Origin: JAIBJN01 sp963802795
Lineage (GTDB): Bacteria > Actinomycetota > Thermoleophilia > Gaiellales > Gaiellaceae
DNA length: 64,000 bases
Assembly (NCBI GenBank): GCA_963802795.1
Contig: CAWDJV010000005.1
Span: 930,001-994,000 of the forward strand
Reading direction: 5' to 3'
Shown: positions 35,001 through 46,405 of the stretch, piece by piece
Position numbering within the stretch: the stretch's first letter is position 1
Layout: each line of letters starts with the position of its first letter
Notes under the pieces: model-generated
Told to the model about the DNA's origin: nothing
The model's database searches: none
Seen by the model: the letters and a program-made list of their open reading frames with translations, nothing else
Made by a program: the position numbers and the translations under genes

Positions 35001-35614
35001 AGCGGCAGGCTGGGCGGAGCCGGCTCCGATTCCAGGATCCGCGACACCCGGAACGTCTCGACCGGTGCGGCCACTCCGCGAAGGTCCTGCGGGCCCATCT
35101 CCTCGAGCTCGAAGCACTGCTCCACCTGGCGCTTCGTCGCCGGCCCGATGACCACGCTCCCCTCGCCGGCGATCTGCTGAAGGCGCGAAGCGACGTTGAC
35201 GGTATCCCCGAGCGCGTTCCACGGGTCGTAGCCGTCGTCGCCGTCCTGTTTGGAGCCGACGACGACGGGCCCGGTGTTGACCCCGATCCGGACCGCCAGC
35301 TCAACGTCGTAGGCCGCGGCGACCTCGTGCCCGTACTGGCCGAGCGCACGCTGGATCGCGAGCGCGGCTCTGATCGCCCGCTCGGCGTCGTCCTCGTGCG
35401 CTCGGGGGACGCCGAAGAACGCGAGCATCTCGTCCCCGACGAGCTGAGCCACCGTTCCGTCGAAGCGGCGGATCTGCTCGGTCATGACGCGCATCACCTC
35501 GTCGATCAGGAACTTCGAGCGCTCGGGGCCGAGCTGCTCGCCGATCGCCGTCGAACCGACCACGTCCGCCACGAGCACGGAAACGATCCGCCGCTCTCCA
35601 GTCGCAGGCGCCAT
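32032..35614 (-). pseudogene. giant class III adenylate cyclase - AAA/STAND ATPase - TPR - oligopeptide-binding (SBP_bac_5) fusion, one frameshift
   Basis: Restored, it is about 1193 residues. Residues 1-190 are a class III cyclase (VSVLVADVVGSTAIG with metal Asp17, GDEMLAFFG with Asp61, LGDTVNVASRL). Residues 200-480 are an ATPase (P-loop GEPGIGKT at 234-241, LCLVFEDLHWADEATLELIE). Helical repeats follow (SFLARIGDERRTRDTLFKMA), then a family 5 solute-binding domain from about 630 (FRIQEGARWSDGELLSADDY, DGFFRGLLTHGYPFYRDD). No signal peptide or membrane helix is visible, so the binding domain should be cytosolic. The frame breaks at GGG 34805-34807 (QTFP then YWPIRDL); deleting one base restores it. 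A peptide-responsive cyclase is my inference. Confidence 0.8.
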
Positions 35615-35620
35615 AGGTGA

Positions 35621-35626
35621 GTTATA
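35621..35626 (-). promoter_or_regulatory. -10 box TATAAC of the leaderless cyclase fusion gene
   Basis: On the minus strand TATAAC ends 6 bases before the ATG at 35614, so the transcript would begin at the start codon. The leader has no room for a ribosome site. Confidence 0.5.
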
Positions 35627-35664
35627 GCTGTGTGAGGGGCGGGTTCAGCGAGCCGCCAAGAGTC

Positions 35665-36723
35665 CTAGCCGCCGCCGTATGCGGAGATGGGAAGGTCGAG
35701 GAGCACGTCTTCCTCGGACGGCAGCCCGTCTTCGAGGCGGGCCAGGGCCTCCACGGCGCCCGGCGCGGCCGCGAAGAGCCGCTCCTCGACCTCGCCGAGC
35801 GTCTCCAGCCGGACCAGCTCCTGCTTGAACGGCTTCGGGAACCGCCCACGGCCCAGGTACCAGCCGTAGAACTTCTTCAGGAAGCCGGTCGCCCGCTCGA
35901 CGCCGAGCTCGTCGGCGGTCGCGCGCATGAAGAGCACGAGCTCGGCGACGACCTCGGCAGGGGCCGGCTCACCACCGCGGGCACCGGCGATCTCACCGAC
36001 GGCCCACGGGTTCCCCTGCGCCGCGCGCCCGACCATCACCGCGACGCAGCCGGTCTCCGAGAGCACGCGCTCGGCCGCCGCGTGGGAGGTGACGTCCCCG
36101 GAGGCGACGACGGGCACGTCGACGAGCCCGACGAGCTCAGCCGTCAAGGAGTGGTCGGCGCTGCCCGTGTACATCTGCTTCGCCGAGCGCGGATGCAGGG
36201 TCAGGGAGGCCGCTCCGGCCTCGACGAGGCGAGGGCCGAGCTCGAGCGCCGCGCGCGAGCCGTCCTCGAGTCCGCGCCGCATCTTCACGCTGACGGGAAC
36301 GGAGACCGCCCGCGTGACGGCCGAGACGATTCGGCAGGCCCGTTCGGGATCCTCGAGGAGAGTCGCGCCGGCGCCGGTCTTCGTCACCTTGCGAACTGGG
36401 CACCCGAAGTTGATGTCGACGATGTCGGCCCCGGCGTCCTCGACCATCCCGGCCGCGTCGGCCATCACTTCGGGCTCCGACCCGAAGATCTGGACGGCGA
36501 GCGGCGTCTCGTCGCGCCCGAGGCGGAGGTAGCCGAGCGTTCGCTCGTTCGCGTGGCTCAGGCCCGCGCAGCTCACCATCTCCGAGCAGACCAGGCCGGC
36601 CCCGAAACGGCGGCCCTGGCGGCGGAATGCCTGCACGCTCACGCCCGCCATGGGGGCAAGGACGATGCGTGTCGGGATCTCCACCGCCCCGATGCGCCAA
36701 GGCGACAGGATGTCCACGCTCAT
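35665..36723 (-). CDS. dusB: tRNA-dihydrouridine synthase
   Basis: The 352-residue flavoenzyme has an FMN barrel with IVLAPMAGVSVQAFR, GSEPEVMADAA and the catalytic Cys108 in DINFGCPVRKVTKTGAGATL, then SVKMRRG, LHPRSAKQMYTGSADH and VVASGDVTS. It reduces specific uridines in tRNA D-loops. A helical C-terminus (ATGFLKKFYGWYLGRGRF) is the tRNA-binding domain. ATG start, with TACGAT about 9 bases upstream on the same strand suggesting a very short leader. It is divergent from greA. Confidence 0.93.
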   Translation of the reverse strand: MSVDILSPWRIGAVEIPTRIVLAPMAGVSVQAFRRQGRRFGAGLVCSEMVSCAGLSHANERTLGYLRLGRDETPLAVQIFGSEPEVMADAAGMVEDAGADIVDINFGCPVRKVTKTGAGATLLEDPERACRIVSAVTRAVSVPVSVKMRRGLEDGSRAALELGPRLVEAGAASLTLHPRSAKQMYTGSADHSLTAELVGLVDVPVVASGDVTSHAAAERVLSETGCVAVMVGRAAQGNPWAVGEIAGARGGEPAPAEVVAELVLFMRATADELGVERATGFLKKFYGWYLGRGRFPKPFKQELVRLETLGEVEERLFAAAPGAVEALARLEDGLPSEEDVLLDLPISAYGGG

Positions 36724-36833
36724 GGAGAGGGAATCGTAGCCCTGATGCCCTTGACGGAGCGGCTACAATGCCGCCCACGGCGGCGCACGGTAGCGCCGCA
36801 TTTCCCTTGCATGGGGCCTATGGAGGAGCGGTC

Positions 36834-37307
36834 GTGAAGGAAGTGATTCTCACTCCCGAGGGTCATACGAAGCTCAAGGAAGAGATCGAGCATCTCTCCA
36901 CCGTGAAGCGCCGCGAGGTCGCCGAGCGCATCAAGCTCGCGCGCGAGTTCGGCGACATCGCTGAGAACTCCGAGTATGACGACGCCAAGAACGAGCAGGC
37001 GCTCTTGGAGCACCGGATCGCCACGCTCGAGGAGCGGCTGAAGGCCGCCCGCGTGATCGACGCCGGCGACGTCACGACCGACGTCGTGAGCGTCGGCACG
37101 ATCGTGCGGCTGCGGGACGTCGACGCCAGGGAGACGATCGAGTACGCGATCGTCGGGTCGGCCGAGGCGAATCCCGCCGAGAACAAGCTCTCGAACGAGT
37201 CGCCGGTCGGCAGAGCGATCCTGGGCCACAAGAAGGGCGAGACCGTCGAGGTCGCAGCCCCGCGCGGGAAGCTCAAGTACAAGATCATGGAGATCAAGGC
37301 GGCGTAG
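36834..37307 (+). CDS. greA: transcription elongation factor GreA
   Basis: The 157-residue protein has the GreA layout. The N-terminal antiparallel coiled coil has the acidic tip AREFGDIAENSEYDDAKNEQ, which enters the RNA polymerase channel. The C-terminal FKBP-like half has SNESPVGRAILGHKKGETVE. It triggers cleavage of backtracked RNA. The GTG start at 36834 follows GGAGGAG and matches the family N-terminus; the frame is open upstream but unlike GreA. Confidence 0.95.
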   Translation: MKEVILTPEGHTKLKEEIEHLSTVKRREVAERIKLAREFGDIAENSEYDDAKNEQALLEHRIATLEERLKAARVIDAGDVTTDVVSVGTIVRLRDVDARETIEYAIVGSAEANPAENKLSNESPVGRAILGHKKGETVEVAAPRGKLKYKIMEIKAA

Positions 37308-37423
37308 TCGCTTCTGGCCCGGCCCGGACGGGCGGTGACTCTTCTCGGCGCCGACCATGAGCGTCGCTCGCCTTCGGTTCGCTCCCTGGGGGAACATGTC
37401 CCCCACGTGCCCTCTTTGATGCA

Positions 37424-38830
37424 GTGAAGGAACCTCCCGGTTCCCTCACAACCCTCCCCGGACTCATGGGCCGGTCAGGCCTCCCGAAGCGCTTTCCCGA
37501 TCGGGACGACGTCGCCACGGTTCGTGCCGAGGCCGACGGTCTCGCGGCGGGACAGGAAGGCGGCGAGACACGCCGTCTCGCCGGCCGCGTGCTCGGGCGG
37601 CGGGGCCACGGGAAGCTCGTCTTCCTCGACCTCGCCGATCGCTCGGGGCAGATCCAGCTCCTCTGTGCGGCGGATCGGGCCGGGCCGGTGGACCTCGACC
37701 TCGGCGATATCGTCGGCGCTGCCGGCAAGCCGACCAAGACGAGGCGCGGAGAGCCGTCCCTCGCCGTGGACGAGCTCGTGCTCCTCGCCAAGACCGCCCG
37801 GCCGCTTCCGGACACCTACCACGGGCTCGTGGACGCGGAGACCCGCTATCGCAAGCGCTACCTCGACCTGCTGGTCAACGAGGATGCCCGCCGCGACTTC
37901 GCTCTCAGGAGCGCGGTGGTTGCCTCGATCCGGCGGAACCTCGACGACGCGGGCTTCATCGAGGTCGAGACTCCGGTCCTCCAGCCGCGGTACGGCGGAG
38001 CCTTCGCGCAGCCGTTCGTCACCCGCTCGAACCTGCTCGACGCCGACCTCTACCTCCGAATCGCGACCGAGCTCTATCTCAAGCGGCTGATCGTCGGCGG
38101 GCTGGAGAAGGTCTACGAGATCGGGAAGGACTTCCGCAACGAAGGCATCTCCTACAAGCATCAGCCCGAGTTCACGATGCTGGAGTGGTACGAGGCGTAC
38201 GCGGATTACACGGACGTCATGGAGCGAATCGAGAACCTCGTCGCCACCGTCGTCCGCGAGACGACCGGGACGACGACGGCGACCTTCCGCGGGCACGAGG
38301 TCGACCTCGCGCCGCCTTGGCGGCGGATCCTCCTCGTGGACGCGCTCGAGGAGGTCGGCCTCTGGACGCGCGACGAGGCGGATCTGAGGCGCCGGCTGGA
38401 AGAGCGCGACGTCGACACGTCCGCCGACCGCTCCTGGGCGCAGCTGGTCGACCACGCGCTCAGCCACTTCGTCGAGCCGCAGCTGATCGAGCCGACGATC
38501 CTGCACGACTATCCGGTGGAGCTCTCGCCCTTCGCGCGCAGCACGGACGACGACCCGGGCATGACCGAGCGCTTCGAGTACTTCGTCGGGGGCATGGAGC
38601 TCGGGAACGCCTACACGGAGCTGACCGACCCGCGTGAGCAGGCCGAGCGCTTCGCCGCCCAGGCAGGCGAAGTGGGCGGCGAGGATCCAGACTTCGTCGA
38701 GGCGCTCTCGTACGGAATGCCTCCCACCGGCGGGCTCGGGCTCGGCATCGACCGGCTCGTGATGCTCCTGACCGGCCGCGAGACGATCCGGGACGTGATC
38801 CTCTTCCCGAACCTCCGCGAGAGGGAATGA
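37424..38830 (+). CDS. lysS: lysyl-tRNA synthetase (class II)
   Basis: The product is 454-468 residues. The OB-fold is RVLGRRGHGKLVFLDLADRS. The class II core has DAETRYRKRYLDLLVN, motif 2 GKDFRNEGISYKHQPEFTML and motif 3 GLGLGIDRLVMLLTG. It is shorter at the N-terminus than typical LysRS (about 500), beginning directly at the strand before the OB-fold (LPKRFPDRDDVATVR). The start is uncertain: GTG 37424 overlaps a hairpin (GGAACC 37429, GGTTCC 37439), and ATG 37466 lacks a ribosome site. It follows greA, a common order. Confidence 0.93.
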   Translation: MKEPPGSLTTLPGLMGRSGLPKRFPDRDDVATVRAEADGLAAGQEGGETRRLAGRVLGRRGHGKLVFLDLADRSGQIQLLCAADRAGPVDLDLGDIVGAAGKPTKTRRGEPSLAVDELVLLAKTARPLPDTYHGLVDAETRYRKRYLDLLVNEDARRDFALRSAVVASIRRNLDDAGFIEVETPVLQPRYGGAFAQPFVTRSNLLDADLYLRIATELYLKRLIVGGLEKVYEIGKDFRNEGISYKHQPEFTMLEWYEAYADYTDVMERIENLVATVVRETTGTTTATFRGHEVDLAPPWRRILLVDALEEVGLWTRDEADLRRRLEERDVDTSADRSWAQLVDHALSHFVEPQLIEPTILHDYPVELSPFARSTDDDPGMTERFEYFVGGMELGNAYTELTDPREQAERFAAQAGEVGGEDPDFVEALSYGMPPTGGLGLGIDRLVMLLTGRETIRDVILFPNLRERE

Positions 38831-39214
38831 GGGAGCCCAACCGGTCCCTTTGGCTCGACGTCGAGGCGGCTTCTCCTCACCGTGCTCGCGGTCGTAGGCC
38901 CGGATCGCGCATCTAGCCGATCGGCCAGTACCCGAACGGGGCGCGCGGCGCTTTCGTTCGACGCACGACCTGTGGCAACGGGAGAGGCACGAGGAGATCG
39001 CTCGACATGCGGCGCGAGCCGCGTCGCGCGATACAGCCGTCGCGCCGGCTAGGGGCAGCGCGCTCCCGGGACACAGGCGGCGTGGGCAGCGCGGCTCCCT
39101 GCGTGGCCGCCCACGAGCTCGCCCGTCGTGCTGGGGATGGGCGAGATGCGGCCCGGGGGCGCGCCGAACGGCGGTGCCCCCGGCCGCGCACTCGTGCCGG
39201 GACGGCTCGACGTC
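38831..39214. other. 384-base gap with no recognised gene
   Basis: No frame on either strand gives a convincing protein; the available frames are Arg/Ala/Pro-rich shadows. The right half (about 39045-39215) is rich in short GC inverted repeats and could fold as RNA. I could not match it to RNase P RNA, tmRNA or 6S by their conserved motifs. Confidence 0.4.
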
Positions 39215-40045
39215 CTAGGCGGCGTGGGCCAGCAGGTAGACGCTCGCCAGGCCCGCCCACTCCCCGTAGGGCTCGAGGAGGGCGCGCGTGTCGTCCGGCT
39301 CCGCGCGCCTGCCGAGGAGCGCCGAGCAGAGCTTGACGAGCCCGAGGTCGCCGACGAGGCCCTGCTCGTAGCGCCCCAACCCGAAGAGGCAGACGACGCC
39401 CGCCGACCAGGGCCCCAGCCCTCGCTCGCGCTCGAGCCTGGCGGCGGCCGCCCGCGTCTCGACGGCGTGCAGCCGTTCGACGTCCCACTCCCGGGAGACG
39501 CGGACGAGGGCGTTTGCCTTGCGTGCGACGAGACCCTGGCGGGCGAGCATGGCGGGCGAATCTGCGCCGAAGGTCTCCCGAGTCGGGGGCAGGCGCAGTC
39601 CGGAGAAGGACGGGGTCGCCGTCCGGAGGAGCCGGGCTTCCAGGAAGCGTGCTGCCCGAGCCTGGATGAGCTGGCCGCACACCGCTTTGAGGAGCGCGTG
39701 CGTGACGGTGGCGGTCCGGAGCGGACGCAGCCCTCGTAGCCGCCGGACCGCTCCTCCGAGGAGCGCGTCGTCGCGAAAGCGGTCGAGGAACGGCGAGTGG
39801 TCGTCGTCGGCGCCGAGGACGAAGCGCAACTTCTCGAGAGCAGCCTCCGGCGCCCGTCCCTCGATCGTCACCGCGAGGCTCCCGTCGGGGCGCTGGCCCA
39901 CGCGGGCGAGCGCGGGGCCCGCCGGAGACTCGAGCGCCATCGTGAGGACGCCGTCCCGCAGGTGACGGGTGGGGTCGCTTCGCAGCCGGGCGGAGAGGGC
40001 GAGGGAGTACGGCCCTCGCGGCGCGATCGTGGACTCGAAGGTCAC
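39215..40045 (-). CDS. DNA-3-methyladenine glycosylase-like protein (HhH-GPD, AlkA type)
   Basis: The 276-residue protein has an N-terminal beta region (FESTIAPRGPYSLALSAR) like AlkA. The HhH-GPD core follows: ALLKAVCGQLIQARAARFLE, then RLERERGLGPWSAGVVCLFG as the hairpin and GDLGL carrying the expected catalytic Asp. The family removes alkylated bases by flipping them out. It has no iron-sulfur cysteines, fitting AlkA rather than Nth or MutY. It lies alone between lysS and clpC on the opposite strand. Confidence 0.85.
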   Translation of the reverse strand: MTFESTIAPRGPYSLALSARLRSDPTRHLRDGVLTMALESPAGPALARVGQRPDGSLAVTIEGRAPEAALEKLRFVLGADDDHSPFLDRFRDDALLGGAVRRLRGLRPLRTATVTHALLKAVCGQLIQARAARFLEARLLRTATPSFSGLRLPPTRETFGADSPAMLARQGLVARKANALVRVSREWDVERLHAVETRAAAARLERERGLGPWSAGVVCLFGLGRYEQGLVGDLGLVKLCSALLGRRAEPDDTRALLEPYGEWAGLASVYLLAHAA

Positions 40046-40252
40046 CGGCCCCGAGCTTAGACGGTCCTCCCCCCGGCGCCTGGAGGCGGGCGCGTCCCCC
40101 GAACGAGGACACGCTAACCGGCGGCGCGACCTGGCCGAGAACTCTCGAAAGCGTTCGTCGCGGAGCCGATACGAACTCCATGGCGTGCTCGGACGAACTC
40201 GACTGGTTCGGTATCCTAGGTCTGGCTAACGACCGGAAAGGACGCTGAAGCC

Positions 40253-42781
<2,529 letters not shown>

Positions 42782-42787
42782 GGCGCT

Positions 42788-43225
42788 CTAGCCGGGTCGC
42801 GGTTCTTCGGGCGGTGGTGGGGGCTCGGCAGCGCCGCGCGACTCCTCCAGGTTCAGCCAGGCGCCGACCGCGACCCCGCCGGCGAGGACGACTCCGGCGT
42901 AGCTCCAGAACGTCGAGAAGTCGTCGCTGAGCACCTTGCCGAGCGCGAAGACGACGATCGCGAGGCTCAGCACCGCCGCGAGCGCTGCCTCCGACACGGG
43001 CAGATGCAGGTCGAGCCCGGCGAGCCGGAAGAGGAGCAGGGTCAGAAGCGCGACCACGAGCACCCCGAGCGTGACTCCCCAGAAGCCGTGCCAGGCGTTC
43101 GCGGAGGCGTCGATGAGGTCGAGGACCTCCAGGTGCTGCCACGCGAGGAACATGTCGACGAAGAGCAGCAGCCCGGCGACGAGCATGATCTGGCTGCCCC
43201 GGGAGAGCTCGTTGAACCGATCCAC
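42788..43225 (-). CDS. small integral membrane protein, unknown function
   Basis: The 145-residue protein has four hydrophobic segments (for example MLVAGLLLFVDMFLAW and GVTLGVLVVALLTLLLF). A short cytosolic N-terminus (VDRFNELSRGSQI) and a Pro/Glu-rich C-terminal tail (EPPPPPEEPRPG) flank them. The GTG at 43225 has GGAGG five bases upstream, which decides the start against a longer frame. It is divergent from radA. The layout resembles small actinobacterial DUF membrane proteins, but I cannot name a family. Confidence 0.75.
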   Translation of the reverse strand: MDRFNELSRGSQIMLVAGLLLFVDMFLAWQHLEVLDLIDASANAWHGFWGVTLGVLVVALLTLLLFRLAGLDLHLPVSEAALAAVLSLAIVVFALGKVLSDDFSTFWSYAGVVLAGGVAVGAWLNLEESRGAAEPPPPPEEPRPG

Positions 43226-43347
43226 GCCGGCCTCCGTTCCGAACGGTCGGCCGCTGACTTCCGCCGCCGTTGCCCGACTCCTGCCTCGCTCCCTCGCCGT
43301 GCGCAAGGCGTCACGATCCGACACGGTCCGGCGTCGGACCGCCTGCC

Positions 43348-43353
43348 TAGACT
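43348..43353 (+). promoter_or_regulatory. candidate -10 box TAGACT before radA
   Basis: TAGACT lies 10 bases before the radA ATG, with no ribosome site between, suggesting a leaderless or near-leaderless transcript. The same hexamer precedes tilS and two other genes. Confidence 0.4.
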
Positions 43354-43363
43354 CGACTCGCCC

Positions 43364-44725
43364 ATGGCCAAGGCTGCCGTCCAGCACGCGTGCTCCGAGT
43401 GCGGCTACTCGACGGGGAGGTGGCTCGGCCGCTGTCCCTCCTGCGGAGGCTGGGGGACGCTCGTCGAGGAGCGCGCCCTCGCGGCTGCCCCCGGCGTGCG
43501 CGGCGGGCCGGCCGAAGGGCGACCGCTCCTCCGCCTGGTCGAGGTGGAGTCCTCCGACGCCGAGCGGATCCCCACCGGCGTCCCCGAGCTCGACCGTGTC
43601 CTCGGAGGCGGCCTCGTCCCGGCCTCGCTCGTCCTCGTCTCGGGCGATCCGGGGATCGGCAAGTCGACGCTCCTGCTCATGGCCCTACGCGCCATGAGCG
43701 CGGAGCGGCTCGCCCTGCTCGTCACCGGGGAGGAGTCCGCCGCGCAGGTGAAGCTCCGCGCCGACCGGCTCGGCGGCGCGGGCGACGTGCACATCCTCGC
43801 CGAGACGAACCTGGACGAGGTCTGCGCCACGATCGAGCGCGAGCGGCCCGCCGTCTGCGTCGTCGACTCCGTGCAGACCCTCTACGCGCCCGAGCTCGGC
43901 TCGGCACCCGGCTCGGTGGCGCAGGTGCGGGAGGCTGCCGGGCGGTTCCTGCGCGTGGCCAAGGAGCAAGGGGTCGCGACGATCCTCGTCGGCCACGTGA
44001 CGAAGGAGGGCGCCGTGGCCGGTCCCCGGGTGCTCGAGCATCTCGTGGACTGCGTGCTCACCTTCGAAGGCGACCGCTACCGCTCGCACCGAATTCTCCG
44101 GGCGGTGAAGAACCGCTTCGGCTCGACCAACGAGCTCGGTGTCTTCGAGATGACCTCGACGGGCCTCGTGGCCGTGGAGGACCCGTCGGAGCTCTTCGGC
44201 AGGCCCGACGAGGAGCAGCCCGGCTCCGCGGTCGTCTGCACGATCGAGGGGACGCGGCCGCTCCTCCTCGAGATCCAGGCGCTCGTCTCGCCGTCCGACC
44301 TCGCCATGCCGCGGCGGGTCGGCACCGGGGTCGACCCGAAGCGCCTCTCGATGATCGTGGCTGTCCTGGGCCGTCATGCCGGTGTCCCGCTCGGGCAGGC
44401 CGACGTTTTCGTCAACGTCGCCGGCGGCGTTCGCATCGACGAGCCCGGCGCCGATCTCGGCGTGGCGCTCGCGATCGCCTCTGCCGCGCGCGGCCTCAGG
44501 GTCGAGCCCGGCCTCGCGTGCTTCGGCGAGATCGGCCTCACCGGCCGGTTGCGACCGGTCGCACAGGCCGAGCGGCGCCTGGCCGAGTGCGCGAAGCTGG
44601 GCCTCTCGCAGGCTCTGGTGCCGGAAGGAACGGAGTCCCGTGCAAGAATGCGCCTTCAGGCAGCGGGCACGCTGCGGACGGCGATCACGGCGGGGCTCGA
44701 TGCGAGCGGATCCTCGGAAGGATAA
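43364..44725 (+). CDS. radA: DNA repair protein RadA/Sms
   Basis: The 453-residue protein has a zinc finger with Cys10, Cys13, Cys24 and Cys27. The RecA-like ATPase has Walker A GDPGIGKST at 94-102 and the RadA-specific VKNRFGS motif. The C-terminal Lon-like domain has RVGTGVDPKRLSMIVAVLGR and VNVAGGVRIDEPGADLGVAL. It drives branch migration in recombinational repair. The disA ATG starts inside its last 26 bases, the standard radA-disA coupling. Confidence 0.96.
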   Translation: MAKAAVQHACSECGYSTGRWLGRCPSCGGWGTLVEERALAAAPGVRGGPAEGRPLLRLVEVESSDAERIPTGVPELDRVLGGGLVPASLVLVSGDPGIGKSTLLLMALRAMSAERLALLVTGEESAAQVKLRADRLGGAGDVHILAETNLDEVCATIERERPAVCVVDSVQTLYAPELGSAPGSVAQVREAAGRFLRVAKEQGVATILVGHVTKEGAVAGPRVLEHLVDCVLTFEGDRYRSHRILRAVKNRFGSTNELGVFEMTSTGLVAVEDPSELFGRPDEEQPGSAVVCTIEGTRPLLLEIQALVSPSDLAMPRRVGTGVDPKRLSMIVAVLGRHAGVPLGQADVFVNVAGGVRIDEPGADLGVALAIASAARGLRVEPGLACFGEIGLTGRLRPVAQAERRLAECAKLGLSQALVPEGTESRARMRLQAAGTLRTAITAGLDASGSSEG

Positions 44726-45785
44726 GACCCTCCTCTCGGCGCTCAAGCAGGTCGCGCCGGGAACGCCCCTGCGCGGCGGGATCGACGACATCATCCGAGC
44801 CGAGCTGGGCGCGCTGATCGTCATCGGCGACCCGAACGGGCTCGCCTTCCTCTTCTCGGGCGGGATGCGGCTCGACCTGCCGTTCTCCTCCCAGACCCTC
44901 TACGAGCTGGCGAAGATGGACGGCGCGATCGTCATCAGCCGGGACACGCAGAAGCTCGTCTACGCGAACGTCCAGCTCATGCCCGACGCCTCGATCCCGA
45001 CGAACGAGACCGGAACCCGCCACCGCACGGCGGAGCGGGTGGCGAAGCAGACCAACGCGCTGGTCGTGTCGATCTCGCAGCAGCGCGAGACCGTGACCGT
45101 CTTCGTCGGCGACCTGCGCTACCAGCTCGGAGAGATCTCCGACACGCTCGCGCGCACGAACCAGGCGCTCGGGACGCTCGAGACGTACCGGACACGGCTC
45201 GACCAGGGGTTGACGCGGCTGACCGCGCTCGAGTTCCAGAGCGCGGTCGTCCTCGACGACGTCCTGGTCGTGCTCCAGCGCGCCGAGATGACGACGCGCA
45301 TGGCCGAGGAGATCGAGCGGAGCTGCGTCGAGCTCGGCGAGGAAGGCCGGTTGATCCGCATGCACCTCGACGAGCTGATGGAGGACGTCCCGCGCGAGAA
45401 GGCGGCAGTGGTCTACGACTACGAGCGCAGCGGCGACCCGGCCAGCTCGTCCACCGTGCTCGAGCGGCTGTCCGGGCTCGACTACACGCGACTGCTCGAG
45501 TTCGAAGAGGTCGCCGAGCTGGTGGGCTACGGGCGCGACACGAACCCGCTCGACGTGACCGTGCAGCCGCGGGGCTTTCGCGTCCTCTCCCGCATCCCGC
45601 GCCTCCCGGACTCGGTGATCCGCCACGTCGTGCGCGACTTCGAGAGCCTCGACGCGGTCGTCCGCGCCAGCCACCGCGACCTCGAGGCCGTGGACGGCGT
45701 CGGAGCCGTGCGGGCGCGCGAGATCCGGGAGGGCCTCAGGAGGCTCCAGGAGCACAACCTGGTGGATCGGTACCTGCAGCTCTGA
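44700..45785 (+). CDS. disA: DNA integrity scanning protein DisA (diadenylate cyclase)
   Basis: The 361-residue protein has an N-terminal DAC domain with the active-site motifs DGA (74-76) and RHR (107-109, in GTRHRTAERV). A helical linker (about 150-290) and a C-terminal helix-hairpin-helix region (about 320-350, RDLEAVDGVGAVRAREIREG) follow. It makes c-di-AMP from two ATP and senses branched DNA. It overlaps radA by 26 bases and precedes carD. Confidence 0.96.
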   Translation: MRADPRKDKTLLSALKQVAPGTPLRGGIDDIIRAELGALIVIGDPNGLAFLFSGGMRLDLPFSSQTLYELAKMDGAIVISRDTQKLVYANVQLMPDASIPTNETGTRHRTAERVAKQTNALVVSISQQRETVTVFVGDLRYQLGEISDTLARTNQALGTLETYRTRLDQGLTRLTALEFQSAVVLDDVLVVLQRAEMTTRMAEEIERSCVELGEEGRLIRMHLDELMEDVPREKAAVVYDYERSGDPASSSTVLERLSGLDYTRLLEFEEVAELVGYGRDTNPLDVTVQPRGFRVLSRIPRLPDSVIRHVVRDFESLDAVVRASHRDLEAVDGVGAVRAREIREGLRRLQEHNLVDRYLQL

Positions 45786-45828
45786 GGCGAAAAAGCGCCT
45801 GAAACTGGCTTTTCAAGCGGGTTTCCGG

Positions 45829-45901
45829 TACAATGAGGGAGTTCGGCAGGCGTCCTGGGCGTCTCTTTTTTCGCCCGCGTTTTTTCCAGAGGAGGAGAGG
45901 C
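45829..45901 (+). promoter_or_regulatory. carD promoter and leader with terminator-like hairpin
   Basis: TACAAT at 45829-45834 is a good -10 box (weak -35 CTGGCT at 45805). The leader then contains GGGCG (45857-45861) and CGCCC (45872-45876) as a 5-bp stem, followed by TTTTTT at 45880-45885. The ribosome site AGAGGAGGAG comes right after. The hairpin-plus-T-run layout could attenuate carD transcription. Confidence 0.45.
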
Positions 45902-46405
45902 TTGTACAAAGTCGGCGACAAGGTCGTCTATCCCCACCACGGCGCCGGGACCGTGGTGAAGAAGGAGACCAGGACGATTCTCGGGCAGGCGCGCGAGTAC
46001 CTCACGATCCAGATCCTGCACAACGACATGACGGTGAACGTCCCGACGGAGAACGCCGATCGCGTCGGGCTCCGGAAGGTGATCGACGAGGAGATGGTGG
46101 AAAGGGTCGTCGAGGTGCTCCACGGGAGCGGCACCAAGATGCCCAAGAACTGGAACCGCCGCTTCAAGTACAACCGCGACAAGATGAAGACCGGCGACAT
46201 CTTCGAGCTTGCGGAGGTCGTCCGGAACCTGTCGCTGCGCGACCAGGAGAAGGGGCTCTCGACGGGCGAGAAGCAGATGTTCGTGAAGGCGAAGAAGATC
46301 CTCGCCTCCGAGCTCATGTACGCCAAGGCGATGGACGAGGACGAGGCCGCCGTCTGGCTGGACGACGAGCTCGAGTCGGTGAGCGGCGTCAAGGTCGCGA
46401 GCTAA
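45902..46405 (+). CDS. carD: CarD-family transcriptional regulator
   Basis: The 167-residue protein has the N-terminal RNA-polymerase-interacting Tudor-like domain (KVGDKVVYPHHGAGTVVKKE, about 1-60). The helical DNA-binding C-terminus follows (NWNRRFKYNRDKMKTGDIFE, LSTGEKQMFVKAKKILASEL). CarD stabilises open promoter complexes, notably at rRNA promoters. The TTG start at 45902 has a strong GGAGGAG and matches the family start; the frame is open upstream but lies in the leader. It is followed at once by a long palindrome. Confidence 0.95.
   Translation: MYKVGDKVVYPHHGAGTVVKKETRTILGQAREYLTIQILHNDMTVNVPTENADRVGLRKVIDEEMVERVVEVLHGSGTKMPKNWNRRFKYNRDKMKTGDIFELAEVVRNLSLRDQEKGLSTGEKQMFVKAKKILASELMYAKAMDEDEAAVWLDDELESVSGVKVAS

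Noticed and set aside
37424..37465. Hidden frameshift explaining the short N-terminus of lysyl-tRNA synthetase
   Set aside because: No frame upstream reads as the missing N-terminal helix, so the protein is simply short or its start is misjudged; no break can be shown.
38831..39214. Structured RNA gene such as RNase P RNA or tmRNA in the lysS-alkA gap
   Set aside because: GC inverted repeats are present but the conserved core motifs of those RNAs are absent, so no RNA class can be supported.
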